Positions 31,646-39,242 of a DNA stretch of 64,000 nucleotides are shown piece after piece. The translations under genes and the position numbers were made by a program. A model generated the notes under the pieces. The model saw only the letters and a program-made list of their open reading frames with translations. It was not told the origin of the DNA and made no database searches. Within the stretch, counting starts at the first letter, position 1, and each line of letters opens with the position of its first letter. This stretch comes from a virus, in the IMG/VR virus record IMGVR_UViG_3300035181_000829, positions 26,232-90,231 of that record; one strand, given 5' to 3'.

Positions 31646-32167
31646 TCAGCCTGCTTTGTCGCGGCAGACTTGGAGCGCATTCGAGTAGGCTACAGGGGAG
31701 TCGAACTCACTTACACGGCAGATGAATGCAATCTGGTGGACGATCAGGCGAACAGCCGGATCAGTGTCCTGCTGCACGCCTTCATCCAAACACTCTTTAC
31801 ATGCGGCGACGAGCGAGCGGGCCATGCCGATGGGGTTGACCGCGCCTTCTTGGATCAGCGCTGCATCCTTGAATCGCTGCGGCATTCCTGCCATGTATAC
31901 ACCCCAGATACGGGGGTAATGGTGCGCGATTTCAGTTGGCAGCATCTCACCAAGTGTGGTTTCCCACATTTCGGCTTCCTCCATGAACATTTTCTCATGT
32001 TCATCAGTCTCCATGATGTTCCCGGTGATCATCATCACTGCGGAAGAGAGGGTGACCGACTTCGCCGTGGTCAGCCGACGAACGGTCGATGGTTCGGGCG
32101 CCGGTTGCCCGTAGTTCATGTGACCCGCGATTGCCGCGAGGATTGTCAACGTTTTCTTGTCGTCCAT
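31646..32167 (-). CDS. Unknown protein
   Basis: 173 residues from ATG 32167 (GGAG upstream): MDDKKTLTILAAIAGHMNYG, EHEKMFMEEAEMWETTLGEM, AAC KEC pair in the middle, ending ALQVCRDKAG. Mostly helical. No family recognised. Confidence 0.6.
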   Translation of the reverse strand: MDDKKTLTILAAIAGHMNYGQPAPEPSTVRRLTTAKSVTLSSAVMMITGNIMETDEHEKMFMEEAEMWETTLGEMLPTEIAHHYPRIWGVYMAGMPQRFKDAALIQEGAVNPIGMARSLVAACKECLDEGVQQDTDPAVRLIVHQIAFICRVSEFDSPVAYSNALQVCRDKAG

Positions 32168-32171
32168 GTCA

Positions 32172-32516
32172 CTACTCCGTGAAACAAAGGTCAAAGCCAT
32201 AGTAAGGTTCCGTGAAGCCCCAAGGGCCGGTGATCTGAAACGAGGCGGCGGTGGCCCACTCAAACGGGCCAGCTTCCCACGATACGCAGTGCTGCGCGTA
32301 GCCGTGTGGCTTCGACTCTGGTTTGTGCCAGTATACTTCACTGTTGGGGTCTTGCCCCACAGCGGCGGAAACTTTACGCAAGGCGAGGTAGGTTTGCTCC
32401 GCTGCCTCTGCGATGGTTTTGCAAGACTTCGGGTCGAAGTCAAGCACGGCGAAATCATAGAGACGGTCATAGCCGATGGCGGGATCGAACCGAAGTTCCT
32501 TGATCTTGACAGGCAT
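32172..32516 (-). CDS. Unknown protein
   Basis: 114 residues: MPVKIKELRFDPAIGYDRLY, TIAEAAEQTYLALRKVSAAV, ending EPYYGFDLCFTE. The N-terminus MPVKIK is basic like MPIKIK of the helicase. CGGAGCAA precedes the ATG and a CAATCGATTA site is 58 nt upstream. Function unknown. Confidence 0.6.
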   Translation of the reverse strand: MPVKIKELRFDPAIGYDRLYDFAVLDFDPKSCKTIAEAAEQTYLALRKVSAAVGQDPNSEVYWHKPESKPHGYAQHCVSWEAGPFEWATAASFQITGPWGFTEPYYGFDLCFTE

Positions 32517-32581
32517 ATTGGTTGCTCCGTTTATATGCGCGTGCTTATAGGCTAGCTGCTTGCCTCGTCCGTTGCAATCGA

Positions 32582-32863
32582 TTATAGCGTCTCATTGTAG
32601 CCTGCCGCGTAGATTGTGCGCGCATACTCAACGAGCACATCGATGCGTTTGATCATCTCTTGGAAGGTGGCAATATCTTCCATTCGCGCGTTCCAGCCGT
32701 TCTGCGCAGTTTGGTAGTTGCGACCATGCAGAACATCTCTGTAGATAATATTCATGGCCGCTCGGCAGGTAGTGGTAGCTTCTAGAAGAAGGTGCGCCGC
32801 GCAGCTAAAATCAGCAGTGGTGTTGCCATTTAGCTTTGGGCGCGCATTGATATTGACCTGCAT
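32582..32863 (-). CDS. Small helical protein
   Basis: 93 residues: MQVNINARPKLNGNTTADFS, CAAHLLLEATTTCRAAMNII, ending TIYAAGYNETL. Its TAA stop is part of a variant palindrome (TAATCGATTG on the minus strand). Function unknown. Confidence 0.6.
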   Translation of the reverse strand: MQVNINARPKLNGNTTADFSCAAHLLLEATTTCRAAMNIIYRDVLHGRNYQTAQNGWNARMEDIATFQEMIKRIDVLVEYARTIYAAGYNETL

Positions 32864-32868
32864 TAACG

Positions 32869-33321
32869 TTACTCCGTTGCGGTTGAATTAAGGAAATCGT
32901 TCAACCGTGCCAGTGTCAGTTCTTTCCCGAGAATGATCTTGGCGAGGGCTTCACGTTCCTTCCGCAGAAGCCCGTAGGTTGTGATGACGATTGCGTCATC
33001 AGGCGGTGCCTTACCATCGTCCGTTGGTGCCAGCAGCTTGAAGATGGACGCCCGCAGTATCGCGGCCAGAACCTTATCGCTGACGGCCTTTATGTCAACA
33101 TCGACGGTATGCGGTTCTTTCTTGGGCGCTTTGACCTTGGGTTCTTCCGCCTTTATGGTAAACCCTTTCTCAGTCGCAACAGCAATAATCTTCTGGATCG
33201 CAAGGCTCTTGGCTTGGGATACCTTACGAATGTCTGCCATTGTAAGGTAACCAGCGGCGTCGAACTTGCTCCGCAAAGCTTTCACGATTTCTCGTTGTCG
33301 TGTCGATGTGAGTTCCATCAT
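32869..33321 (-). CDS. Helical protein with basic linker
   Basis: 150 residues: MMELTSTRQREIVKALRSKF, YLTMADIRKVSQAKSLAIQK form a possible helix-turn-helix; EEPKVKAPKKEPHTV is a charged linker; the end is helical. ATG at 33318 is equally possible. A DNA-binding role is a guess. Confidence 0.55.
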   Translation of the reverse strand: MMELTSTRQREIVKALRSKFDAAGYLTMADIRKVSQAKSLAIQKIIAVATEKGFTIKAEEPKVKAPKKEPHTVDVDIKAVSDKVLAAILRASIFKLLAPTDDGKAPPDDAIVITTYGLLRKEREALAKIILGKELTLARLNDFLNSTATE

Positions 33322-33322
33322 T

Positions 33323-33574
33323 TCAAAAGTATACCCGCCGCGTGTCGTCGTCAGGGTTGGGTGCCATCTTGTCGTAGTCGAAGGACCATGCTTGCGGAGC
33401 CTCTGCCTTGCCGATGTAGCGAAAGCCCCTGTAGCGCCCGCGCTGATGCAGGATGCTTTCAACAAAGCTGGTGATAGACCTCCTGTAGAGAATCGACTCC
33501 GGCGACGATCCAGCCAGCGAGAGGTTCATCTTTTCGATAAGAAGGTCGAGAGAGACAGTCTTATTCTTTGCCAT
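33323..33574 (-). CDS. Small unknown protein
   Basis: 83 residues: MAKNKTVSLDLLIEKMNLSL, ILHQRGRYRGFRYIGKAEAP, ending PDDDTRRVYF. Function unknown. Confidence 0.6.
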   Translation of the reverse strand: MAKNKTVSLDLLIEKMNLSLAGSSPESILYRRSITSFVESILHQRGRYRGFRYIGKAEAPQAWSFDYDKMAPNPDDDTRRVYF

Positions 33575-33583
33575 GATTGCTCC

Positions 33584-33928
33584 TTAGCCTACTCGGGGCC
33601 ATACGATTTCCGGCATGACGTAGCCCGCGAAGATGCCACGATGTTCCTCCGAAAGCTTCTTGAGCTTCGCGCGGTTTTCATCATTCAACGCATTCGCAAC
33701 CACGCGATATGCGCTGGCAGTGAAGGTATCCACCATGAGCGGCCCGCTGGGAAATTCCCATCCTTCGGTATGAAACCCTTTGTGAAATTTCCACTCCCCG
33801 TCGATGAACCCACCTTCTACGGGCCACACGTAGCCAGTGTAGTCGGACTGTGCCATGAGTGCTTCATGGGAGAAGACGGTGATGAGCCGTCCGCCTTTGT
33901 CTTTCCATGTGTGTGTTGTTTCGGTCAT
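33584..33928 (-). CDS. Unknown protein
   Basis: 114 residues from ATG 33928 (ATGA overlap): MTETTHTWKDKGGRLITVFS, EGGFIDGEWKFHKGFHTEGW, ending PEIVWPRVG. Aromatic-rich and beta-like in its first half. Function unknown. Confidence 0.6.
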   Translation of the reverse strand: MTETTHTWKDKGGRLITVFSHEALMAQSDYTGYVWPVEGGFIDGEWKFHKGFHTEGWEFPSGPLMVDTFTASAYRVVANALNDENRAKLKKLSEEHRGIFAGYVMPEIVWPRVG

Positions 33929-34278
33929 CTCTGTCCCTCTGCTCTGTCGTGGATCGGAATGGCAACGCGCATCTTCACCCCGCACAATTTTTCAACAAGC
34001 TCTCCAAATCGACTGTCGCTGCAATCGACGTAGTTGCCGCCGAACATCGTCCACTTATCGCTCGCAAGGTCGTCCTCGGCGATGGCGTGAACAACCGTGA
34101 ACCCGCAGAGGTTCACGGCGACAAGTCTTACCGCCGGGCAACTTGGACTTGGATGAAATGGGCCGTCTGCGTTCGTAATGCAGCAGGTGACGAAACGGCT
34201 GGACCACCCGTTGAGGGTTGTGTCAACTCGTTTGTCGCGCATGTCCTTGTGCGAAAGCACATTAGCAATAAGTCCCAT
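33925..34278 (-). CDS. Unknown protein
   Basis: 117 residues: MGLIANVLSHKDMRDKRVDT, FVTCCITNADGPFHPSPSCP, ending RVAIPIHDRAEGQR. CGGAGCC precedes the ATG and an exact palindrome is 27 nt upstream. Function unknown. Confidence 0.6.
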   Translation of the reverse strand: MGLIANVLSHKDMRDKRVDTTLNGWSSRFVTCCITNADGPFHPSPSCPAVRLVAVNLCGFTVVHAIAEDDLASDKWTMFGGNYVDCSDSRFGELVEKLCGVKMRVAIPIHDRAEGQR

Positions 34279-34305
34279 GCTAGGCTCCGTTGGGTAGTTG
34301 CTATG

Positions 34306-34315
34306 CAATCGATTG
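34306..34315. repeat. CAATCGATTG site
   Basis: Exact copy, 27 nt before the ATG at 34278. Confidence 0.95.
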
Positions 34316-34352
34316 TAGGGGATTGCCAACTACGGCGCTATAATAAAGCGCG

Positions 34353-34712
34353 CTACTTACCTAGGTATTTGCTTCTGTCGTCAAGGATTTGATTCGGCAA
34401 TTCGTGCAGCTTACCTAGGTGCTCCCACTGCACCATTATGTATACGCCCTTGAATTCCAGATACGTAACATCATCGAACGTAAGTATATAGGAAGCTAGC
34501 GCGCGTGCGTTTTTGGTCATGCTCTTGGTGATTGGACGTTCACCTTCCGTAGTATCCCACACATCTTTGAAGAACAGGTTGCGTTTCGGCGTGAACACGA
34601 TGCTGAATGACTTGCCCCATTCAGTAAGATGATGTGTCCAAACTTCTTGCCGAAACGCATGGTAGTTCTTTGGCCGTGGCCTGATTATGTCGGAAGGCCG
34701 GATGATACTCAC
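34353..34712 (-). CDS. Unknown protein
   Basis: 119 residues: MSIIRPSDIIRPRPKNYHAF, IVFTPKRNLFFKDVWDTTEG, ending DDRSKYLGK. It overlaps the preceding gene by 4 nt. Function unknown. Confidence 0.6.
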   Translation of the reverse strand: MSIIRPSDIIRPRPKNYHAFRQEVWTHHLTEWGKSFSIVFTPKRNLFFKDVWDTTEGERPITKSMTKNARALASYILTFDDVTYLEFKGVYIMVQWEHLGKLHELPNQILDDRSKYLGK

Positions 34713-35182
34713 GGCGCTGTAACCTTGTCGAAGGCTTCCTGAGCCGCAGCTTGCATGATGTAAGTGTCAACGAGTCGCCATGCCAACGAGGGTGGTGTAT
34801 CTTCGAGCATGTTGACGGTAACGACATGGTAAAGATGACGACTGCCATGCGTATCGCCCGTTGACTCGCCCGTTGGGCCAAAGATCGCGCAAAGTGTGAA
34901 CGTGTTCGGCATCACCTTCCATGCAGACGCCTTGATGAATGGGGTGCCACGGTAATGCGGAATCGGGAAAAACTGCGTTTGGCCGAACACCTCGTCATCA
35001 TCCTCGCCAACGAGATAATCGCTTTTGTTCGGATTGCCCTTCATCGGGCGAAGGAGGGCTTTGAAACCATCCGGGCCGCGAACGAACCGCACAATACGGC
35101 TCGGCCCTGTCATGGTCGGCACATTCGAGTAGCGGTGAAAAATAACATCGCTAACCGTCAGATCGGTAAAGTTCTTGCGCAT
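34709..35182 (-). CDS. Unknown protein
   Basis: 157 residues: MRKNFTDLTVSDVIFHRYSN, RIVRFVRGPDGFKALLRPMK, FTLCAIFGPTGESTGDTHGS, ending EAFDKVTAP. First gene after a 330-bp gap; an exact palindrome is 56 nt upstream. Function unknown. Confidence 0.6.
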   Translation of the reverse strand: MRKNFTDLTVSDVIFHRYSNVPTMTGPSRIVRFVRGPDGFKALLRPMKGNPNKSDYLVGEDDDEVFGQTQFFPIPHYRGTPFIKASAWKVMPNTFTLCAIFGPTGESTGDTHGSRHLYHVVTVNMLEDTPPSLAWRLVDTYIMQAAAQEAFDKVTAP

Positions 35183-35512
35183 CGTTTAGCCCCGCGTGTT
35201 TGCTACTCGCATATATTAGCACGGAAGCACTATCGATGCAATCGATTGTAACGTTACTATTTACGCGGTTTACTGCCTAAAAGTTTCATTAGCAATTCGC
35301 TTTTCTCCGCGCGATGAACAGGTGTCACCTTCTTATGCTAAACTGGCCTTGGAGGAACCAAACAAAGCGAGTATCAACATTGATAACATCTTGCTATCCA
35401 TTATCAGTTTCTTCCGCGTTTACTACATCATGAGTTATCAAAATTCATTAACTATCCATCTTCTACGCTTTTTGGCACATCGTCATTGGTTACAAAAAAC
35501 CATTAACTAATA
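35183..35512. other. Non-coding stretch
   Basis: 330 bp with an exact palindrome at 35239, preceded by TATCGATG, and CATTAACTATCC (one base off the 12-bp repeat) at 35446; the end is AT-rich. No gene is seen. Confidence 0.6.
35239..35248. repeat. CAATCGATTG site
   Basis: Exact copy, 56 nt before the ATG at 35182; a second ATCGAT lies 6 nt away. Confidence 0.95.
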
Positions 35513-35959
35513 TCAAATATCAGACATTGCCTTGTCGAGAATCTTGTAAAATTTGCTGGCACCATCTATATCGCAGCCAATTGTCGATTCGATCTGTCTG
35601 GCGTTGAAGAAAAGCGTGTCTAGCACGTAAGCACGATGTGTGCCTTCGGTGGGTTTGAAGCGTCCGCTTGTAACGCATTTCATTGCACCAAGCAATGCTG
35701 TCTCAAGCTGAAACTTCATAACTCTGCGCCCTACCTTGATGCGTTCATGGTTCACTACCCGCAGCATCTCTTGCATGACGTTCTCTGGCTGTCTGTCAAG
35801 GTAATGCGAAATTACTTGTGCGATGTGCTGGATAGTCGGATTGTTTTCCGGCTTCTCGCCGTTGCGAATGGCGATTTCTTTAATGATGATGGCAAGAATA
35901 ATAAGGCCGAGAATGAACCGACATTCCGTTTTGCGCTCGGGTGATAGCTGGGTTTTCAT
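35513..35959 (-). CDS. Membrane-anchored unknown protein
   Basis: 148 residues from ATG 35959. After MKTQLSPERKTECR comes a membrane span, FILGLIILAIIIKEIAI, then a helical cytoplasmic or periplasmic part (HIAQVISHYLDRQPENVMQE). An exact palindrome is 22 nt upstream. Function unknown. Confidence 0.6.
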   Translation of the reverse strand: MKTQLSPERKTECRFILGLIILAIIIKEIAIRNGEKPENNPTIQHIAQVISHYLDRQPENVMQEMLRVVNHERIKVGRRVMKFQLETALLGAMKCVTSGRFKPTEGTHRAYVLDTLFFNARQIESTIGCDIDGASKFYKILDKAMSDI

Positions 35960-35981
35960 GGATGATGTGTGCCGCGCGCTG

Positions 35982-35991
35982 CAATCGATTG
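35982..35991. repeat. CAATCGATTG site
   Basis: Exact copy, 22 nt before the ATG at 35959, flanked by GCGCGC on one side and ACGCGCG on the other. Confidence 0.95.
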
Positions 35992-36009
35992 TAACGCGCG
36001 GCACGCTCC

Positions 36010-36339
36010 TTATTCGTCGGTATGTTCGATGGGGGTCGGGTGCTCGGCGTAGAAGTCAGGATCGACGCGCGGGTGCATTTCCCCGAGAGCCTGTTGCTCG
36101 ACTTCGGCGAAACTCACTTCCTTGTGGGCTTTCGCTTCTTCGAGCGTTTGGTAAAGCTCGACCGCGTATTCCGTGCTGACCGAAAGATCATACACGCCAT
36201 ATCCCGTTGTGATCGGCGGATCATTTTTGGGATTCAAAGCGACGATCTTTTCCCTCGTCGTCTGCGTCGGGTAGTAGTGAAACTCGCTATCGATCGTCAC
36301 GCGATAGAAGTCTCCAAGCGAGATAATCAGTGGCATCAT
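36010..36339 (-). CDS. Small unknown protein
   Basis: 109 residues from ATG 36339 (AAAGGA upstream): MMPLIISLGDFYRVTIDSEF, ending PTPIEHTDE. The ATG at 36351, coupled to the previous stop as ATGA, is an alternative and adds four residues. Function unknown. Confidence 0.6.
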   Translation of the reverse strand: MMPLIISLGDFYRVTIDSEFHYYPTQTTREKIVALNPKNDPPITTGYGVYDLSVSTEYAVELYQTLEEAKAHKEVSFAEVEQQALGEMHPRVDPDFYAEHPTPIEHTDE

Positions 36340-36347
36340 GTATCCTT

Positions 36348-36779
36348 TCATAGATCAAAGATGCGGAAGTCTGGGACACTTTTCAAACGTTGTATGGTGA
36401 GGAACGAGTAGATCATCAGGCACCGCATCGCCGGATTGGAGTGTATCAAAACCATACCGCGTTGCTGTGTATAGTTCAAGACATGAGTTGCACGGATCAA
36501 GACATGCTGCGTATTCACGACCGGCTCGAACTCGTTCGCGATCCGCAAGTCTTGCCCTTGCACGAAGTAGTGCTTCTGTAAGAGGCCGCTCTTGATGAAA
36601 TTGTCTGTGAATAGCTCCGTTGGCATAAGCTTGTTCGGCGATATATAATCTCTTACAATTCGTAGGCGGAAGTCAAAAGGCCACTTTGCGGTATCTGGTG
36701 GAGTTCGGACATTGATTATCCCATCCTCCACGAAGACGTATGTAGATTGCTCAAGATCACTTCTCTTGCGAATAGCCAT
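36348..36779 (-). CDS. Unknown protein with MAIRKR start
   Basis: 143 residues: MAIRKRSDLEQSTYVFVEDG, FDFRLRIVRDYISPNKLMPT, ending VPDFRIFDL. The N-terminus fits the shared basic motif. Function unknown. Confidence 0.65.
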   Translation of the reverse strand: MAIRKRSDLEQSTYVFVEDGIINVRTPPDTAKWPFDFRLRIVRDYISPNKLMPTELFTDNFIKSGLLQKHYFVQGQDLRIANEFEPVVNTQHVLIRATHVLNYTQQRGMVLIHSNPAMRCLMIYSFLTIQRLKSVPDFRIFDL

Positions 36780-36797
36780 TGGACCCCACCGTTTCGC

Positions 36798-37247
36798 TTA
36801 GAACCTGAACTCCGGTTCGTCGTTAATGAGTGACGCTTTTTCCCGCGCAAGCTGCAACAGCGCGCCGACGATTGCAGCGTTGATATTTCGGCCCGGAAAA
36901 AGCGAAGTTACCTTTTCCCCGCGCTCGTAGACAAGAGCAACGGCAACAATGGCATCTGGCATGAAGTCGAAATCGCCGACCGGCCACTGATGCGATTTCG
37001 GGGTGATCGCAAGCATGTCAAACCCCATCGCGAGAGGAAGCAATGTGAAATTCACGTTGATGTTCATCGCTAACGACACATTGTAGAGTGGCGATAGTTG
37101 CAGATACTCCGAGATGATTTCCTGAAACAGAAGATCGAAGGTCGGATCATCAAATGCTTCCTGTATAACGCAGGATAGCATTTCTTCGATTCGGGCGTCG
37201 ATTACCTGATCATCGACAAGTTTGATGTAAGGCCTGCTGTAGTCCAT
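36798..37247 (-). CDS. Unknown protein
   Basis: 149 residues from ATG 37247 (AGAGGGG upstream): MDYSRPYIKLVDDQVIDARI, YNVSLAMNINVNFTLLPLAM, ending LINDEPEFRF. Function unknown. Confidence 0.6.
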   Translation of the reverse strand: MDYSRPYIKLVDDQVIDARIEEMLSCVIQEAFDDPTFDLLFQEIISEYLQLSPLYNVSLAMNINVNFTLLPLAMGFDMLAITPKSHQWPVGDFDFMPDAIVAVALVYERGEKVTSLFPGRNINAAIVGALLQLAREKASLINDEPEFRF

Positions 37248-37255
37248 TTGCCCCT

Positions 37256-38554
37256 CTAATACCACATTGAATCTGTGTGCGCCCACAACCATTTTGGAAT
37301 CCACTTGGCATCCCCCCACTTGCAATCGATTGTAGCGTGTTGGCGGAACGCTAAATGACGCCATGCAACGCCATGATACGCTCCGCAGTAACGAAAGTCT
37401 ATATCCGTCTGATCCGCGCCGGGCCTTAATTGGATTGCCCCATATTGGCGCATTTTCGCCTTACCCTCCCACGTATGGTTGTCGTTAGCATATAGTGGAA
37501 CCCGCCGCAGGTCCGCTAGCGGGGCGCGATAGCGTGTAGGGTTGTTTATTAGCCGCTTGTGGTCCGTTGGCGCTAGGCTACGCACCGTTGCGGCGCTTTC
37601 CCCGCTTAGGGCATCCGCAAGCGCGTTTATCTCGTGGTAGCCGGGGGCACCGTAGTTCTTGTTGCGTTCGGTTAGCAAGCCGACAAGCTGCATGGCATAG
37701 TCGTGATCTACCTCGAATTTATTCGGGTGTTCTCCGTTAAGCACGTCGATCAACACGTTGTAGATTTGCACCCGCAACTTGAAGTGCCCGTCCTCGGTTC
37801 CTTCTGGATTCTTGGTTTTGTAAATCCCTTTTAGCCCTTTTTGAACGAGCACCCGGTCACCTTTGGCAAACCCTAACAGCAGCGTAGCTTCGAGCCTACC
37901 GCGTTCGCTGCAATCGATTATAGAATGCCCCTTGGCAACATCTGTGCCATAGTCCTTGATAAGTTCCGCATACCCGCGCATCTCGTCAAGGAAAACTTCT
38001 AGCCTTACCGGCAACTCCCATTTTTTAGGGGCAGCGGTGAAGCGGGCGACCGCGTTATACATTTCAGTGGCCGTGACCGAACGACCTTTGGCTGAAAGCT
38101 TCAAGATATGTGCGAGCAAAGGAAGATCGCGCGTTTCCTCGAAGACGATGTTGCGCAGATAGGTGATAACACCTTGCTTGCCGCGATGCGCTATCATCAC
38201 ACATGCCCAATATTTCGCGGCTTCGATTTGACCCCGCCGCATTTCCTTGTGCATGGCGGATACGGCAACGAAAGGGTTGTATCTTTTGCCTAGCTGAATT
38301 TCATATTCATCATACAACGATTGGTCGCCGGTAATATCGATGAGGGAGGCTAACGCCCGCATCTTATGTGCGCACCACGGCGCTGCCATCCATCGTTTTC
38401 CTGAGAACTTGAACGCCGCGCCATGTTGGCAATCGCATTCGTTCGTATCGAAGTTCACAGTAAATTTCATGTTCTGGTCGCTACCGTTTACGATAGCTAC
38501 CCCACGCAGCGCCGGATTCGGCGGCACATAGGCCGGTGGGTTATCTTGGGGCAT
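37256..38554 (-). CDS. SWIM zinc-finger protein, MgsA-like region
   Basis: 432 residues from ATG 38554; a TTG at 38611 would add 19. The N-terminus has a SWIM-type zinc site, NECDCQHGAAFKF then APWCAHKMRAL (CxC...CxH). Residues after about 100 (RRGQIEAAKYWACVMIAHRG then YLRNIVFEETRDLPLL) resemble the C-terminal domain of RarA/MgsA, which acts in replication-fork repair; the match is by eye and tentative. The 3' end holds an exact palindrome (TIDC) and a CAATCGATTA variant (IIDC) inside. It probably acts with the replication genes upstream. Confidence 0.6.
   Translation of the reverse strand: MPQDNPPAYVPPNPALRGVAIVNGSDQNMKFTVNFDTNECDCQHGAAFKFSGKRWMAAPWCAHKMRALASLIDITGDQSLYDEYEIQLGKRYNPFVAVSAMHKEMRRGQIEAAKYWACVMIAHRGKQGVITYLRNIVFEETRDLPLLAHILKLSAKGRSVTATEMYNAVARFTAAPKKWELPVRLEVFLDEMRGYAELIKDYGTDVAKGHSIIDCSERGRLEATLLLGFAKGDRVLVQKGLKGIYKTKNPEGTEDGHFKLRVQIYNVLIDVLNGEHPNKFEVDHDYAMQLVGLLTERNKNYGAPGYHEINALADALSGESAATVRSLAPTDHKRLINNPTRYRAPLADLRRVPLYANDNHTWEGKAKMRQYGAIQLRPGADQTDIDFRYCGAYHGVAWRHLAFRQHATIDCKWGDAKWIPKWLWAHTDSMWY
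37323..37332. repeat. CAATCGATTG site
   Basis: Exact copy in the 3' end of the SWIM gene, read as TIDC, 75 nt before the next ATG. Confidence 0.95.
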
Positions 38555-38612
38555 TTGGCATTGGCTCGCTATAGGTGGTGTAAGCTTATCGTGGGCCGTC
38601 AATGCTTGCAAG

Positions 38613-39194
38613 TTAAATTAGACTACCATCTACCCATCTTACGCCGAACTTATCGGTATTTTCAAGCATCTTCGTTTCGATACGGTCGGCATAGTAACTC
38701 TCAAGGAACTCAGTTCCCCGCCGCACCATTTCAATGTGGTGCTCCCGCGTTTTCATAAACTGCATGACACCATTTTTCTCTAGATCACGTAACGCAACAT
38801 CTAGCGCATATATCGTGAACAAGGACCAGTGGTGTGCTGCAACTGACCGACGACGAACAATATCAAAAGGATCAGGTAGAATGTGCTTCTTGAAGTAATT
38901 CGCGGAATTTACTGACAAGCCGTAGCGCAAGGCTATAGCTTTCATACTATACAATGGTGTTATGTAGCCCGCATCAACGCTAGGTAGTGAAGCGTTATCT
39001 ACCCATTTATGCGAGCGCATGAAGGCTCCAATGATCGGGCCTTCGCTTTTGTAGAAGTCTGCATCGTTATGTAGGGGATCAACGTGGCGTAGATACCTAG
39101 GCACCCGCACTTGCTTGCGAACCCAATGGTAGTCTTCCCACCACATACGCTTGAGTGGCATAAACCTAGGCATCGTAACCGATCCCTTTGACAT
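38613..39194 (-). CDS. MerR-like helix-turn-helix protein
   Basis: 193 residues; ATG 39173 (MPRFMPLKRMWW) is an alternative start. The part ITPLYSMKAIALRYGLSVNS then ANYFKKHILPDPFDIVRRRS and LFTIYALDVALRDLEKNG has the MerR helix-turn-helix pattern with an LP turn and an IYALD helix. It is likely a transcription regulator. An exact palindrome is 30 nt before 39194. Confidence 0.6.
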   Translation of the reverse strand: MSKGSVTMPRFMPLKRMWWEDYHWVRKQVRVPRYLRHVDPLHNDADFYKSEGPIIGAFMRSHKWVDNASLPSVDAGYITPLYSMKAIALRYGLSVNSANYFKKHILPDPFDIVRRRSVAAHHWSLFTIYALDVALRDLEKNGVMQFMKTREHHIEMVRRGTEFLESYYADRIETKMLENTDKFGVRWVDGSLI

Positions 39195-39199
39195 GAATG

Positions 39200-39223
39200 A
39201 AGGGGCGAGTTTCCCCGCCCCTT
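39200..39223 (-). terminator. GC-rich hairpin
   Basis: AAGGGGCG (39200-39207) pairs with CGCCCCTT (39216-39223) right after the palindrome that follows the gene at 39243-40403. No long T-run follows. Confidence 0.5.
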
Positions 39224-39224
39224 A

Positions 39225-39234
39225 CAATCGATTG
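39225..39234. repeat. CAATCGATTG site
   Basis: Exact copy, in TACAATCGATTGTA, between a stop (8 nt away) and a hairpin, 30 nt before the ATG at 39194. Confidence 0.95.
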
Positions 39235-39242
39235 TAGCTGGA

